Below are positions 42,039 through 50,485 of a stretch of 64,000 nucleotides of DNA, piece after piece. The first letter of the stretch is position 1, and each line of letters opens with the position of its first letter. A program made the translations under genes and the position numbers. This DNA comes from Caballeronia grimmiae (GTDB lineage Bacteria > Pseudomonadota > Gammaproteobacteria > Burkholderiales > Burkholderiaceae), in assembly GCF_000698555.1 (NCBI RefSeq), contig NZ_JFHE01000016.1, forward strand, positions 1 to 64,000, in the 5' to 3' direction. The notes under the pieces are model-generated. The model saw only the letters and a program-made list of their open reading frames with translations, searched no databases and was not told where the DNA came from.

Positions 42039-42512
42039 ATGAACGCAAAGACATTGCGAGCAAGCTGTGCCATCGTGATCGCCGCCCTGACGCTCGACGT
42101 CATGGCGCAAGGCAAGCCGATCGCTTATCCGTCGAAAGGGCAGAGCGCGCAAAAGCAGCAGGCGGACGACGGCGCCTGCTATAGCTGGGCCAAAAGCAAC
42201 ACGGGCATCGATCCGGCGACCGCATCGACGGCGCCGCCGCCGCAAAGCGGACCGGCTGTCGGCGGCGGCGAGCGCGTCGGCGGTGCGGCGCGGGGCGCTG
42301 CGGGCGGCGCGGTGATCGGCGCCATCGCGGGCGATGCGGGCAAGGGCGCGGCCATCGGCGCAACAGCCGGCACGATGGCGGGCGGTGCGCGCGCGCGGCA
42401 GAACCGGCGCGAACAGCAGGCCAATGCACAGGCGCAGAGTCAGGGCGCGATGTCCACCTATTACCGCGCGTGGTCGGCGTGCATGCAAGGGCGCGGCTAC
42501 TCGATCCAGTAA
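42039..42512 (+). CDS. Secreted glycine-zipper protein
   Basis: 157 aa. AAGGAG lies 7 bases before the ATG. A signal peptide (to MAQG) precedes a Gln/Ala-rich segment and then a glycine zipper: 'GGAARGAAGGAVIGAIAGDAGKGAAIGATAG' region at about 83-115, typical of outer-membrane-associated OmpA-like anchor peptides. The C-terminus 'YYRAWSACMQGRGYSIQ' recurs in many proteobacterial glycine-zipper proteins. Likely envelope location; function unknown. It starts 18 bases after the DUF2950 remnant. Confidence 0.75.
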   Translation: MNAKTLRASCAIVIAALTLDVMAQGKPIAYPSKGQSAQKQQADDGACYSWAKSNTGIDPATASTAPPPQSGPAVGGGERVGGAARGAAGGAVIGAIAGDAGKGAAIGATAGTMAGGARARQNRREQQANAQAQSQGAMSTYYRAWSACMQGRGYSIQ

Positions 42513-42550
42513 CGTCGAACCGTCACGAGCGTTTTCAAAGGAGGGAGATG

Positions 42551-43138
42551 ATGAAGCGCATGAGCCTGCTTTTGCTGTCGTGCCTTGCGGTTTCCGCAAG
42601 CGTCCTGTCCGCCGAACCCGAAACGGACATGAGCATCGTGAGAGGACCGGATAGCGCATCGGTGCAGGGCGTCGCGACAGTGACGGCAACGATCGTCGGC
42701 ATCGACCCGGCCACGCGCACGGTCACGCTCAAGACGAAGGCGGGCAAGGTGCTGGAACTCGAAGTGACGCCGGAAGCGCGCAACTTCGACCAGCTCAAGA
42801 TTGGCGACATCGTCACCACGCAGTATCGCGAATCGCTGACGCTGAGCCTTGTCGATGCGAAGACCGCGCTCTCGCGCACCGAGAAGGATATCGAAGCGCG
42901 TGCGCCGAAGGGCGCGAAGCCGGGCGGCGAGATCGGCCGCGAGGTGACGATCATCGCCGACGTGATCGCGGTCGATCGCAATTCCAAAACGGTGACGCTG
43001 CGCGGGCCGCGCGGCGAGACGGTGAATCTGCTCGTCGAGGACCCCGATCGCCTGAAGCAGCTCAAGAAGGGCAATCAGGTGAAGGCGGTCTTTACAGAGG
43101 CGCTGGCCATTTCCGTCGAGCCGGCGAAGACCCAATGA
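42551..43138 (+). CDS. Exported protein with duplicated small beta domain
   Basis: 195 aa. The second of two adjacent ATGs is preferred (AGGAGG with 6-base spacing). Signal peptide to about residue 20-22 (VLSAEP). Two copies of a ~55-residue beta domain are visible: 'VTATIVGIDPATRTVTLKTK' with 'LKIGDIVTTQYRESLTLSL', and 'IIADVIAVDRNSKTVTLRGP' with 'LKKGNQVKAVFTEALAISVE'. I do not recognise a characterised family; periplasmic location is likely. The stop overlaps the next start (ATGA), so it is coupled to the lipoprotein gene. Confidence 0.7.
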   Translation: MKRMSLLLLSCLAVSASVLSAEPETDMSIVRGPDSASVQGVATVTATIVGIDPATRTVTLKTKAGKVLELEVTPEARNFDQLKIGDIVTTQYRESLTLSLVDAKTALSRTEKDIEARAPKGAKPGGEIGREVTIIADVIAVDRNSKTVTLRGPRGETVNLLVEDPDRLKQLKKGNQVKAVFTEALAISVEPAKTQ

Positions 43139-43638
43139 AATGCAACGCAAGGGGCGTTGCAATCGCATGCGCCGTGCTGGCATTCGCCGGTTGTGCGCAG
43201 CAGGAGGCGCGCGTCGATGCCGGCATGGATCAGCAGGCGATCGTCGCGCGTCTCGGCCCGCCGAAGGAAAGCTACGATCTGCCCGGCGGCGGCAAGCGCC
43301 TGATGTGGCCGACGCAGCCGATGGGTTCGACCACCACGGCCGTCGATGTCGACGCATCGGGCAAAGTCCTGAGTGTGCGGCAAGTGCTTCAGGACAACGA
43401 GTTTTATCGCGCGGAAATCGGCAAGTGGACGCGCGACGACGTGCTGACGCATTTCGGCCGCCCGTTCGAGACGTCGTATTTCAAGCGGATGGATCGCGAA
43501 GTGTGGTCGTACCGGTATGTCGAGAACAACATCGACCATCTGCTGTTCCATTTTTATTTCGACCCGCAGGGCGTGCTCCGGCAGACGCAGAAGCAGCCCG
43601 ATCCCCGCTACGATCCGAGCCAGCGGAACGTGTTATGA
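43135..43638 (+). CDS. BamE/SmpA-like outer-membrane lipoprotein
   Basis: 167 aa lipoprotein. Signal peptide with lipobox AFAGC (Cys20). Two repeats of a small alpha-beta motif, 'GMDQQAIVARLGPPKESYDL' and 'WTRDDVLTHFGRPFETSYFK', each followed by a strand, resemble BamE/OmlA domains, which bind partner proteins at the outer membrane. It is not the housekeeping bamE context. Start and stop overlap both neighbours by 4 bases, so the three genes are coupled. Confidence 0.75.
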   Translation: MKCNARGVAIACAVLAFAGCAQQEARVDAGMDQQAIVARLGPPKESYDLPGGGKRLMWPTQPMGSTTTAVDVDASGKVLSVRQVLQDNEFYRAEIGKWTRDDVLTHFGRPFETSYFKRMDREVWSYRYVENNIDHLLFHFYFDPQGVLRQTQKQPDPRYDPSQRNVL

Positions 43639-43664
43639 GCACCACGCACGTCATGGAGGCATCG

Positions 43665-43853
43665 ATGCAACGAACCGAGCTTCGGATGGTGATCGCGGCC
43701 ATTGGTGTGTTCATCTGGCTGGGCGGGCTTTGCGGAACCATCCACGGCCTCATCTATGACATACGGCCCGAATTCCGTTATGGGATGCTGGCGCTCGCAA
43801 TCGGCATCGTCATCTTCGTGGCCGCGCTGAATCCGCTCGCGCAACGCAAGTAG
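43665..43853 (+). CDS. Small two-helix membrane protein
   Basis: 62 aa. The ATG at 43665 follows GGAGG by 5 bases; in-frame ATGs at 43635 (overlapping the previous stop as ATGA) and 43653 are alternatives. Two hydrophobic segments ('MVIAAIGVFIWLGGLCGTIHGLI' region and 'GMLALAIGIVIFVAALNPLA' region) are separated by a short charged loop. No family recognised. Last gene of the small envelope cluster. Confidence 0.6.
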   Translation: MQRTELRMVIAAIGVFIWLGGLCGTIHGLIYDIRPEFRYGMLALAIGIVIFVAALNPLAQRK

Positions 43854-43986
43854 AAATATGCGCGTAATCGTGATGATCGGGCCGAATGTGTACTACGCTA
43901 TAAAAGCTGCAACGCGGGGCGGGCGAACGAATCGGATGCTGACCGAAGCGGCGGGATAGCCCCGCCAGGCGATGGAGGGTGTCGCA

Positions 43987-44244
43987 ATGGGCGATCTCTG
44001 GCTAGGCAATATCGACGAGGACACGACGGATGACGAGATCCGCGAGTTCCTCTGTAAATACGGATTCCCTTCTTTCGATTCCATCAAACGCGTGCCGGGC
44101 ACCGGCGAACGTCCGGCGGCGGTGGTGACCTTCGACTCGGTCGAGCCGCATGTGCTGCGCCGCTTCCAGCCGCGCCTGCACAACATGCTCTGGAAGGATC
44201 GCAAGCTCGTGGTGCAGGTCATGCCGGAGCGTCACGAGCATTGA
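43987..44244 (+). CDS. RRM-type RNA-binding protein
   Basis: 85 aa. The ATG at 43987 is preferred, as GGAGGG lies 6 bases upstream. It consists of one RRM-like fold: 'DLWLGNIDEDTTDDEIREFLCKYG' gives RNP2-like LWLGNI, and 'PAAVVTFDS' occupies the RNP1 position but lacks the usual Gly-Phe-Gly aromatic pattern, so RNA binding is plausible but not certain. The gene is followed after 18 bases by PPK2, with which it is probably cotranscribed. Confidence 0.75.
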   Translation: MGDLWLGNIDEDTTDDEIREFLCKYGFPSFDSIKRVPGTGERPAAVVTFDSVEPHVLRRFQPRLHNMLWKDRKLVVQVMPERHEH

Positions 44245-44262
44245 ATGACGCGGGAGAACGCA

Positions 44263-45066
44263 ATGAACGTGAACGAGGCCGTCGCGGAGCATGAGCGTTT
44301 GAGCGCCAAGACTTATGAAAAGGAACTGGCGCGCCTGCACGTGGAACTCGTGAAGGTGCAGCAATGGGTCGTGCATGCCGGCGCGAAAATCTGCGTCGTG
44401 TTCGAGGGACGCGACGGCGCGGGCAAGGGCGGCACCATCAAGGCGATCACCGAGCGCGTGAGCCCGCGCATCTTTCGCGTGGTGGCGCTCCCTGCGCCGA
44501 CCGAACGCGAGAAGACGCAGATGTACGTTCAGCGGTATCTGCCGCATCTGCCCGCAGCAGGCGAGATCACGCTCTTCGACCGGAGCTGGTACAACCGCGC
44601 GGGCGTCGAGCGCGTGATGGGCTTCTGCACGCAGGAACAGGCGGAAACCTTCTTGCGCGGCGTGCCGCTCGTCGAGCGCGCGATCATCGATTCGGGTGTG
44701 ATCTTGCTGAAGTACTGGCTCGAAGTGGGTCAGGAGGAACAGACGCGCCGCCTGGAGGCGCGCATTCGCGACGAGCGCAAGATCTGGAAGCTCTCGCCGA
44801 TGGACCTGCGCTCCTATAGCCGCTGGTACGACTACTCGCGCGCACGCGACGAGATGTTTGCCGCAACCGACACCGAGCACGCGCCGTGGTACGTCGTGCG
44901 CTCGGACGACAAGCGGCGGGCGCGGCTCAACATGATCAGCCACATGCTGACGAACATCCCCTATACCGACGTTCCGCGCGAGAAGGTGAAGCTGCCGAAG
45001 CGGCAGAAGCCCGAGGGCTACCGCGAGAGCGATCGTCCTTTGCGGTACGTGCCCGAGCGCTACTAG
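44263..45066 (+). CDS. ppk2: Polyphosphate kinase 2 (PPK2) family protein
   Basis: 267 aa. The ATG at 44263 follows GGGAG by 6 bases. Walker A GRDGAGKGG (49-57), then 'RVVALPAPTEREKTQMYVQRYLPHLP', Walker B 'LFDRSWYNRAGVERVMGFC' and the lid region 'KIWKLSPMDLRSYSRWYDYSRARDEM'. Single-domain class I PPK2 enzymes phosphorylate ADP or GDP from polyphosphate, regenerating nucleotide triphosphates, or run in reverse. A role in energy supply under stress fits the neighbouring fermentation genes. Confidence 0.93.
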   Translation: MNVNEAVAEHERLSAKTYEKELARLHVELVKVQQWVVHAGAKICVVFEGRDGAGKGGTIKAITERVSPRIFRVVALPAPTEREKTQMYVQRYLPHLPAAGEITLFDRSWYNRAGVERVMGFCTQEQAETFLRGVPLVERAIIDSGVILLKYWLEVGQEEQTRRLEARIRDERKIWKLSPMDLRSYSRWYDYSRARDEMFAATDTEHAPWYVVRSDDKRRARLNMISHMLTNIPYTDVPREKVKLPKRQKPEGYRESDRPLRYVPERY

Positions 45067-45243
45067 GCGCGGTCCGCTTCATCTGCCGATGGAAGCCACG
45101 TTGCGCGCGGGCTTGGTCGATGGTATCAATGCCATGTCGCGCCATCGATCAGTTGGGCTGAACGAATCGAATCATCCACGAGAGCAGCCCCCGTCTCTGT
45201 TGTAAGCGTTTCCCTCTCAAGCTCTCGTCGCGGAGACCGCGCC

Positions 45244-47559
45244 ATGACGTATGCAGATCAGCTCGCCCGCAGTCAGGACATCGCGGGCAAAGTCACACGG
45301 GTGTTTCAGAAGCGCGCGCAAACCGCGCAGCAGCAATACGATGAGCGCTTCCGCGCGGCGGGCAAGCGTCTGCTCGACAACGGCCGCGCCAGTTCGAACG
45401 GCTACGAAGATGCGGTCGACGTGTTTCAGCGTTCGATTCTCTTCTGGGATACGTTGCGCCGGCGCGGCAATCAGTTCGTCGAGCAGGCGAAGCGCGGCTC
45501 CGAACCGGTGCTGCATTTCGAGTACGAAATGCTTCTCGACGGTCGCGGCTTTTCGCGGCCGGTGAACTATGCGTTGCTGCGTATCGTGCCGCCGCAAGGC
45601 GTCGTGATCGACGACAAGAAGCGGCCTTACCTCATCATCGATCCTCGCGCGGGGCATGGTCCGGGCATCGGCGGCTTCAAGGACGACTCGCAAGTGGGCG
45701 TCGCATTGCGTGCGGGTCATCCGGTCTACTTCGTCACGTTCTTTCGCGATCCGCAGCCGGGCCAGACGCTGCTCGATGTCTGCGCCGCCGAACAGCGCTT
45801 CGTGAAGCACGTGCGCGCGCTGCATCCCGAGAGCCGCAAGCCCGCGATCGTCGGCAACTGCCAGGGCGGCTGGGCCGCGATGATGCTCGCCAGTTCCGAG
45901 CCGGACGAAACAGGCCCGCTCGTCATCAACGGTGCGCCGATGTCGTACTGGAGCGGCGCATGGAGCGAAGGCGAAGGCGACAACCCGATGCGCTATTCCG
46001 GCGGCATGCTGGGCGGCACGTGGCTCGCGTCGTTCACGGCGGACCTCGGCAACGGCAAGTTCGACGGCGCGCATCTGGTGCAGAACTTTGAAGCGCTCAA
46101 CCCGGCGAACAGCCTGTGGGACAAGTACTACCACCTCTATGCGAACATCGACAGCGAGCCGCCGCGCTTCCTCGACTTCGAACGATGGTGGGGCGCCTAC
46201 TACCTGATGAACCGCGACGAGATCGAATGGATCACGCGCAATCTCTTCGTCGGCAACAAGCTGTGGTCGGGCGAAGTGCGCGGCATGGAAGGCGTGTCGT
46301 TCGATCTTCGCGCGATCAAGTCGCCGATCGTTCTTTTCGCCTCGCTCGGCGACAACATCACGCCGCCGCAACAGGCGTTCAACTGGGTCGCCGATGTCTA
46401 CGGCAGCACCGAGGAAATCAAGTCCCGCGGACAGGTGATCGTCGGGCTCATGCATCAGGATATCGGGCACCTCGGCATCTTCGTGAGCGGCAAAGTCGCG
46501 AAGAAGGAATACACGCAGATTGCATCTGTGCTGGAGGCGATCGAATCATTTCCGCCGGGGCTGTACGGCATGGAGATCGCCGAGCGAAAGACGGCGGACG
46601 GCGCAACCGAATACGACGTCTCGTTCCGCGAGCATCGGCTGGAGGAAGTCGTCGCGCGATTCAATCGCTTCGAACGCGTCGACGAGTTGCCGTTCAAGGC
46701 GGTTCAGCAGGTATCGGACTTCAACCAGCGCGCCTACGAACTTTTCGCGCAGCCGTTCGTGCAGGCGATCTCGAACGATGTGACCGCGACCTGGCTGCGG
46801 CAGTTTCATCCGCTGCGCGCGCAACGCTGGATGGTGTCCGATATGAATCCGTGGCTCGCGTGGCTCGGCCCCGCAGCCGATGCGGTGAAAGCCGCGCGCA
46901 AGCCCGATGCCGCGCCGGGCGCATGGCATGCAGCCGAGCATTTCGGATCGGACATGCTGAGCGCGGGCCTCGACTTCTATCGCGCGATGCGCGATGCCGC
47001 CACCGAGAGCCTCTTCTTTTCCATCTACGGAAACATGTTCTCGACGCATCACACGCAAACCGCCGATGGCCGGGCGGCCAGGCACGAACCGGCCGATCCG
47101 CGCGATCTGCCGTTCGTGCAGGAAGCGCTGGCGGGCATCGCGCGTGGCGGCTATCCGGAGGCGCTCGCGCGTGTCGCGTGTTTGCTAGTGCAGCATGACC
47201 AGCCGATTCCGTTCGCACGCATGCTGCTGCGGCAGGAACTCACGCGAGAGTACGCGCAATACGTGCCGCAGATGCCGCCCGACGCATGGCGGAGGCTGCG
47301 CGGCGAGCAGGAGATCGTCGTGCGGCTGGAGCCCGAGCAGGCGCTCGCGGCACTGCCGGAGTTGCTTCGCGATACTGATGATCGGAAGAAGCTGCTGACG
47401 TTTATCGATACGCTGCTCGCCGATAGCCGCGTGCAAAGTGTGGAGCCGACCGCCGGACAGCGCGAGATGCTCGCGCGCATCCGTGCGGTGCTGCCCGTGC
47501 AAGCCGCGAAGCCGGCGAAGCAGCCGAGGCAGGCGAAGGGATCGGCGCAGGCGCATTGA
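45244..47559 (+). CDS. DUF3141 protein, PHA-synthase-like alpha/beta hydrolase
   Basis: 771 aa. An alpha/beta-hydrolase core (about 100-400) carries the nucleophile elbow 'IVGNCQGGWAAMM' with Cys206, the G-x-C-x-G-G form of PHA synthases rather than the Ser of lipases. 'YLIIDPRAGHGPGIGGFKDDSQVG' and 'HPVYFVTFFRDPQPGQT' also recall PhaC-type proteins, and 'MHQDIGHLGIFVSG' provides the His. The C-terminal third is extra and helical. No enzymatic activity is established for DUF3141. It heads an operon with phosphotransacetylase, acetate kinase and enoyl reductase genes (10-base gap to the next). Confidence 0.85.
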   Translation: MTYADQLARSQDIAGKVTRVFQKRAQTAQQQYDERFRAAGKRLLDNGRASSNGYEDAVDVFQRSILFWDTLRRRGNQFVEQAKRGSEPVLHFEYEMLLDGRGFSRPVNYALLRIVPPQGVVIDDKKRPYLIIDPRAGHGPGIGGFKDDSQVGVALRAGHPVYFVTFFRDPQPGQTLLDVCAAEQRFVKHVRALHPESRKPAIVGNCQGGWAAMMLASSEPDETGPLVINGAPMSYWSGAWSEGEGDNPMRYSGGMLGGTWLASFTADLGNGKFDGAHLVQNFEALNPANSLWDKYYHLYANIDSEPPRFLDFERWWGAYYLMNRDEIEWITRNLFVGNKLWSGEVRGMEGVSFDLRAIKSPIVLFASLGDNITPPQQAFNWVADVYGSTEEIKSRGQVIVGLMHQDIGHLGIFVSGKVAKKEYTQIASVLEAIESFPPGLYGMEIAERKTADGATEYDVSFREHRLEEVVARFNRFERVDELPFKAVQQVSDFNQRAYELFAQPFVQAISNDVTATWLRQFHPLRAQRWMVSDMNPWLAWLGPAADAVKAARKPDAAPGAWHAAEHFGSDMLSAGLDFYRAMRDAATESLFFSIYGNMFSTHHTQTADGRAARHEPADPRDLPFVQEALAGIARGGYPEALARVACLLVQHDQPIPFARMLLRQELTREYAQYVPQMPPDAWRRLRGEQEIVVRLEPEQALAALPELLRDTDDRKKLLTFIDTLLADSRVQSVEPTAGQREMLARIRAVLPVQAAKPAKQPRQAKGSAQAH

Positions 47560-47569
47560 AGGAGATGAT

Positions 47570-48508
47570 ATGGAGAATACGCACGAGAAGTACCAGCGGC
47601 TCATCGAAATCTGCAAGACGCTGCCGCCGCTCGCGACCGCGATCGCGCATCCGTGTGACCGCACATCGCTGGAAAGCGCGGTCGAAGCGGCCGCAATGGG
47701 GCTGATCAAGCCTTATCTTGTCGGGCCGCGCGAACGCATCCACGAAGTGGCCGGGGAGCATGGCCTGAAGATCGCCGGCTTTCCTATCGTCGATGCCCCG
47801 CACAGCCACGCAGCCGCGAAGCTGGCGGTCGAGCTGGTGCGCGAAGCGAAGGCCGAAGCGTTGATGAAAGGCAGTCTGCACACCGACGAACTGATGGCCG
47901 CCGTCGTCGCGCGCGAAGGCGGACTGCGCACCGCGCGGCGCGTGAGCCATTGCTTTTTGATGGACGTCCCGGGCCACGAGAACGTGCTGCTCATCACCGA
48001 TGCGGCAATCAACATCGCGCCCACGCTCGCCGACAAGGTCGATATCCTGCAAAACGCGATCGATCTGGGCCACGCGCTGCGCATGCCCGAAGTGCGCGTG
48101 GCGATTCTCTCCGCGATGGAGACGGTGAACCCGAAGGTGCCATCGACGCTCGAAGCTGCCGCGCTCTGCAAGATGGTGGACCGGCATCAGATCACGGGCG
48201 CGCTCGTCGACGGCCCGCTTGCGCTCGACAACGCGATCGACCCCGAAGCCGCGCGTGCCAAGAAGATCGATTCGCCGGTCGCGGGGCGTGCGAACGTGCT
48301 GCTCGTTCCCGATCTCGAAGCCGGCAACATGCTCGCGAAGAGCCTGTCGTTTCTCGCGGGCGCGGATGCGGCGGGCATCGTGCTCGGCGCGCGTGTGCCG
48401 ATCATCCTCACGAGCCGGGCCGACTCGCTGCAATCGCGGCTGGCGTCGTGCGCCGTGGCGTCGCTCGTCGCCGCCAAGCGCACCGAGGAAGCGCAACTGC
48501 TGGGGTAA
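47570..48508 (+). CDS. Phosphate acetyl/butyryltransferase
   Basis: 312 aa. The ATG at 47570 has AAGGAG 6 bases upstream. PTA_PTB family: 'EAAAMGLIKPYLVGPRERI', 'LMKGSLHTDELMAAVV', 'SHCFLMDVPGHENVLLITDAAINIAP', 'GALVDGPLALDNA' and 'NVLLVPDLEAGNMLAKSL'. It exchanges CoA and phosphate on an acyl group. Relatives in this operon type often carry an N-terminal MaoC-like enoyl-CoA hydratase domain, which is absent here. It pairs with the kinase gene 4 bases downstream to make acetate (or another short acid) and ATP. Confidence 0.9.
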   Translation: MENTHEKYQRLIEICKTLPPLATAIAHPCDRTSLESAVEAAAMGLIKPYLVGPRERIHEVAGEHGLKIAGFPIVDAPHSHAAAKLAVELVREAKAEALMKGSLHTDELMAAVVAREGGLRTARRVSHCFLMDVPGHENVLLITDAAINIAPTLADKVDILQNAIDLGHALRMPEVRVAILSAMETVNPKVPSTLEAAALCKMVDRHQITGALVDGPLALDNAIDPEAARAKKIDSPVAGRANVLLVPDLEAGNMLAKSLSFLAGADAAGIVLGARVPIILTSRADSLQSRLASCAVASLVAAKRTEEAQLLG

Positions 48509-48512
48509 TGCG

Positions 48513-49706
48513 ATGGCCGACCTTATTCTCGTTCTGAACGCGGGTTCGTCGAGCCTGAAATTCTGCGCGTTCGATGCCGGCGGCTCCGGCGGTCTCGCAC
48601 TCGTGATACACGGGCAGGCCGAAGGGCTCTTCAGTTCGCCGCGCTTTACCGCGTTCGATGCGCACGGCCAGCCGGCCGGCGAACACGCGTGGGGCGAAGG
48701 CGTACAGCTTTCGCACGCCGAAGCCATCACGCATATCGCTGACTTTCTGCGCGGGCAGGGCAGCGGGCATCGTCTTGTCGCGGTGGGGCATCGCGTGGTG
48801 CATGGCGGCGCGCATTTCACGCAGCCGGTGCTCGCCACCGCCGCCATCCTCGACCAACTCGAAACGCTCACGCCGCTCGCGCCGCTGCATCAGCCGCACA
48901 ATCTGAGGCCGATGCGAATCATCGCCGAGCGCATGCCGTCGATGCCGCAAGTCGCCTGTTTCGACACCGCGTTCCACACTACGCAACCGCCGCTTGCGCA
49001 GGCCTTCGCGCTGCCGGAGTCGGTGACGAAGAAGGGAGTGCGGCGCTACGGCTTTCACGGCCTGTCGTATGAGTACATTGCGAGCGTGCTGCCGGATATC
49101 GCGCCGGAAGCGGCGACGGGGCGTACCGTGGTCGCGCATTTGGGCAACGGGGCGAGCCTGTGCGCGCTGCGGGCGGGCAAGAGTGTTGCGAGCACGATGG
49201 GCTTTACGGCCGTCGACGGTCTCATGATGGGCACCCGCTGCGGCACGCTCGACCCGGGCGTCGTGCTTTATCTGCTCGATGAACTGGGCATGGATGCGGG
49301 CGAAATCGAAGACTTGCTGTATCGGCGTTCGGGGCTGCTCGGCGTATCGGGCATCTCGGGCGACATGCGTGCGCTGCTTGCCGCCGACGACCCGCGCGCC
49401 GTCTTCGCCATCGACCTCTACGTGTACCGCATCTGCCGCGAGCTCGGGTCGATGGGCGCCGCGCTGCACGGCCTCGATGCCCTCGTTTTCACGGCGGGCA
49501 TCGGCCAGCATTCGGCGGAGATCCGGCGGCGCGTGTGCGAGGAGGCGCGATGGTGGGGCATCGAACTCGATGACGCCGCCAACGCGCGCGGCGGCCCGCG
49601 CGTCAGCACGCCAACGAGCAAGGTCAGCGCGTGGGTCGTGCCGACCAACGAGGAACTGATGATCGCGCGCCATACGCTCGCGTTGACACAAGGAGCGCCC
49701 GCATGA
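48513..49706 (+). CDS. ackA: Acetate (propionate-family) kinase
   Basis: 397 aa. 'LVLNAGSSSLKFCAFD' at the N-terminus, 'VGHRVVHGGAHF', 'CFDTAFHTTQPPLAQAFALP', 'YGFHGLSYEYIA', 'VVAHLGNGASLCAL' and 'FTAGIGQHSAEIR' complete the sugar-kinase/ASKHA signature set. It makes ATP from acetyl phosphate and ADP. The stop overlaps the FabI-like start (ATGA). Fermentative substrate-level phosphorylation is the likely role, together with the upstream acyltransferase. Confidence 0.93.
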   Translation: MADLILVLNAGSSSLKFCAFDAGGSGGLALVIHGQAEGLFSSPRFTAFDAHGQPAGEHAWGEGVQLSHAEAITHIADFLRGQGSGHRLVAVGHRVVHGGAHFTQPVLATAAILDQLETLTPLAPLHQPHNLRPMRIIAERMPSMPQVACFDTAFHTTQPPLAQAFALPESVTKKGVRRYGFHGLSYEYIASVLPDIAPEAATGRTVVAHLGNGASLCALRAGKSVASTMGFTAVDGLMMGTRCGTLDPGVVLYLLDELGMDAGEIEDLLYRRSGLLGVSGISGDMRALLAADDPRAVFAIDLYVYRICRELGSMGAALHGLDALVFTAGIGQHSAEIRRRVCEEARWWGIELDDAANARGGPRVSTPTSKVSAWVVPTNEELMIARHTLALTQGAPA

Positions 49707-50485
49707 CGCCACTCGCGCCGCAACCGCCGCTCAAAGGCGCCAAGGCGCTGGTAACGGGCATCGCCAATGAGCATTCGATCGCGTATGGCTGCGCGAAGGC
49801 GTTTCGCGAACTGGGCGCGGAGCTGGCTATCACGTATGCCAGCGACAAGGCGAAGCCCCATGTCGAACCGCTCGCGCAGCAACTCGAAGCGCCGGTGTTC
49901 ATGGCGCTCGATGCGTCACGGCAAGATGAACTCGATGCGGTCTTCGAGCGCATCGAACGCGAATGGGGCGTGCTCGATATTGTCGTGCATTCGATTGCAT
50001 GGGCGCCGAAGGACGATCTCCAGGGCGGCTTGCTGAACTGCTCGGCGCAAGGCTTCGCGGCAGCAATGGACATCTCGTGTCATTCGTTCGTGAGGATGGC
50101 GCGGCTCGCGGCCCCGCTGATGAAGAACGGCGGCACGATGTTCACGATGAGCTATCACGGCGCGAACAAGGTCGTTCCGAACTACAACGTCATGGGTCCG
50201 GTGAAGGCCGCGCTCGAGGCATGCGCGCGCTATCTGGCGTATGAACTCGGTCCGCAGGGCATCCGCGTGCATGCGATATCGCCCGGTCCGCTGAAGACGC
50301 GCGCCGCATCGGGGTTGAAGGACTTCGACCTGTTGCTGACCGAGGCCGCCGCGCGTGCGCCGCTCGGTGAACTGGTCGACATCATGGACGTCGGCTTCAC
50401 GTGTGCATTTCTCGCGACGCCCTATGCGCGGCGCGTGTCGGGAGAGACCTTGTATGTCGATGGCGGCGTGCACATCATGGCATGA
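49703..50485 (+). CDS. fabI: Enoyl-ACP reductase, FabI type (second-copy context)
   Basis: 260 aa. Divergent SDR with the FabI pattern 'LVTGIANEHSIAYGCAKAF' (Rossmann), 'HSIAWAPKDDLQG', and Tyr161-x6-Lys168 in 'YNVMGPVKAALEA', with Tyr in 'MSYHGANK'. It reduces enoyl-thioesters with NADH. Its position in a Pta-AckA-DUF3141 operon rather than with fatty acid synthesis genes suggests a specialised isozyme, perhaps an NADH sink in low oxygen (inference). Coupled at both ends by ATGA overlaps. Confidence 0.9.
   Translation: MTPLAPQPPLKGAKALVTGIANEHSIAYGCAKAFRELGAELAITYASDKAKPHVEPLAQQLEAPVFMALDASRQDELDAVFERIEREWGVLDIVVHSIAWAPKDDLQGGLLNCSAQGFAAAMDISCHSFVRMARLAAPLMKNGGTMFTMSYHGANKVVPNYNVMGPVKAALEACARYLAYELGPQGIRVHAISPGPLKTRAASGLKDFDLLLTEAAARAPLGELVDIMDVGFTCAFLATPYARRVSGETLYVDGGVHIMA

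Noticed and set aside
45117..45148. Inverted repeat TCGATGG/CCATCGA upstream of the DUF3141 operon
   Set aside because: Only 7-base arms with an 18-base gap; such pairs are frequent by chance and nothing else supports a function.
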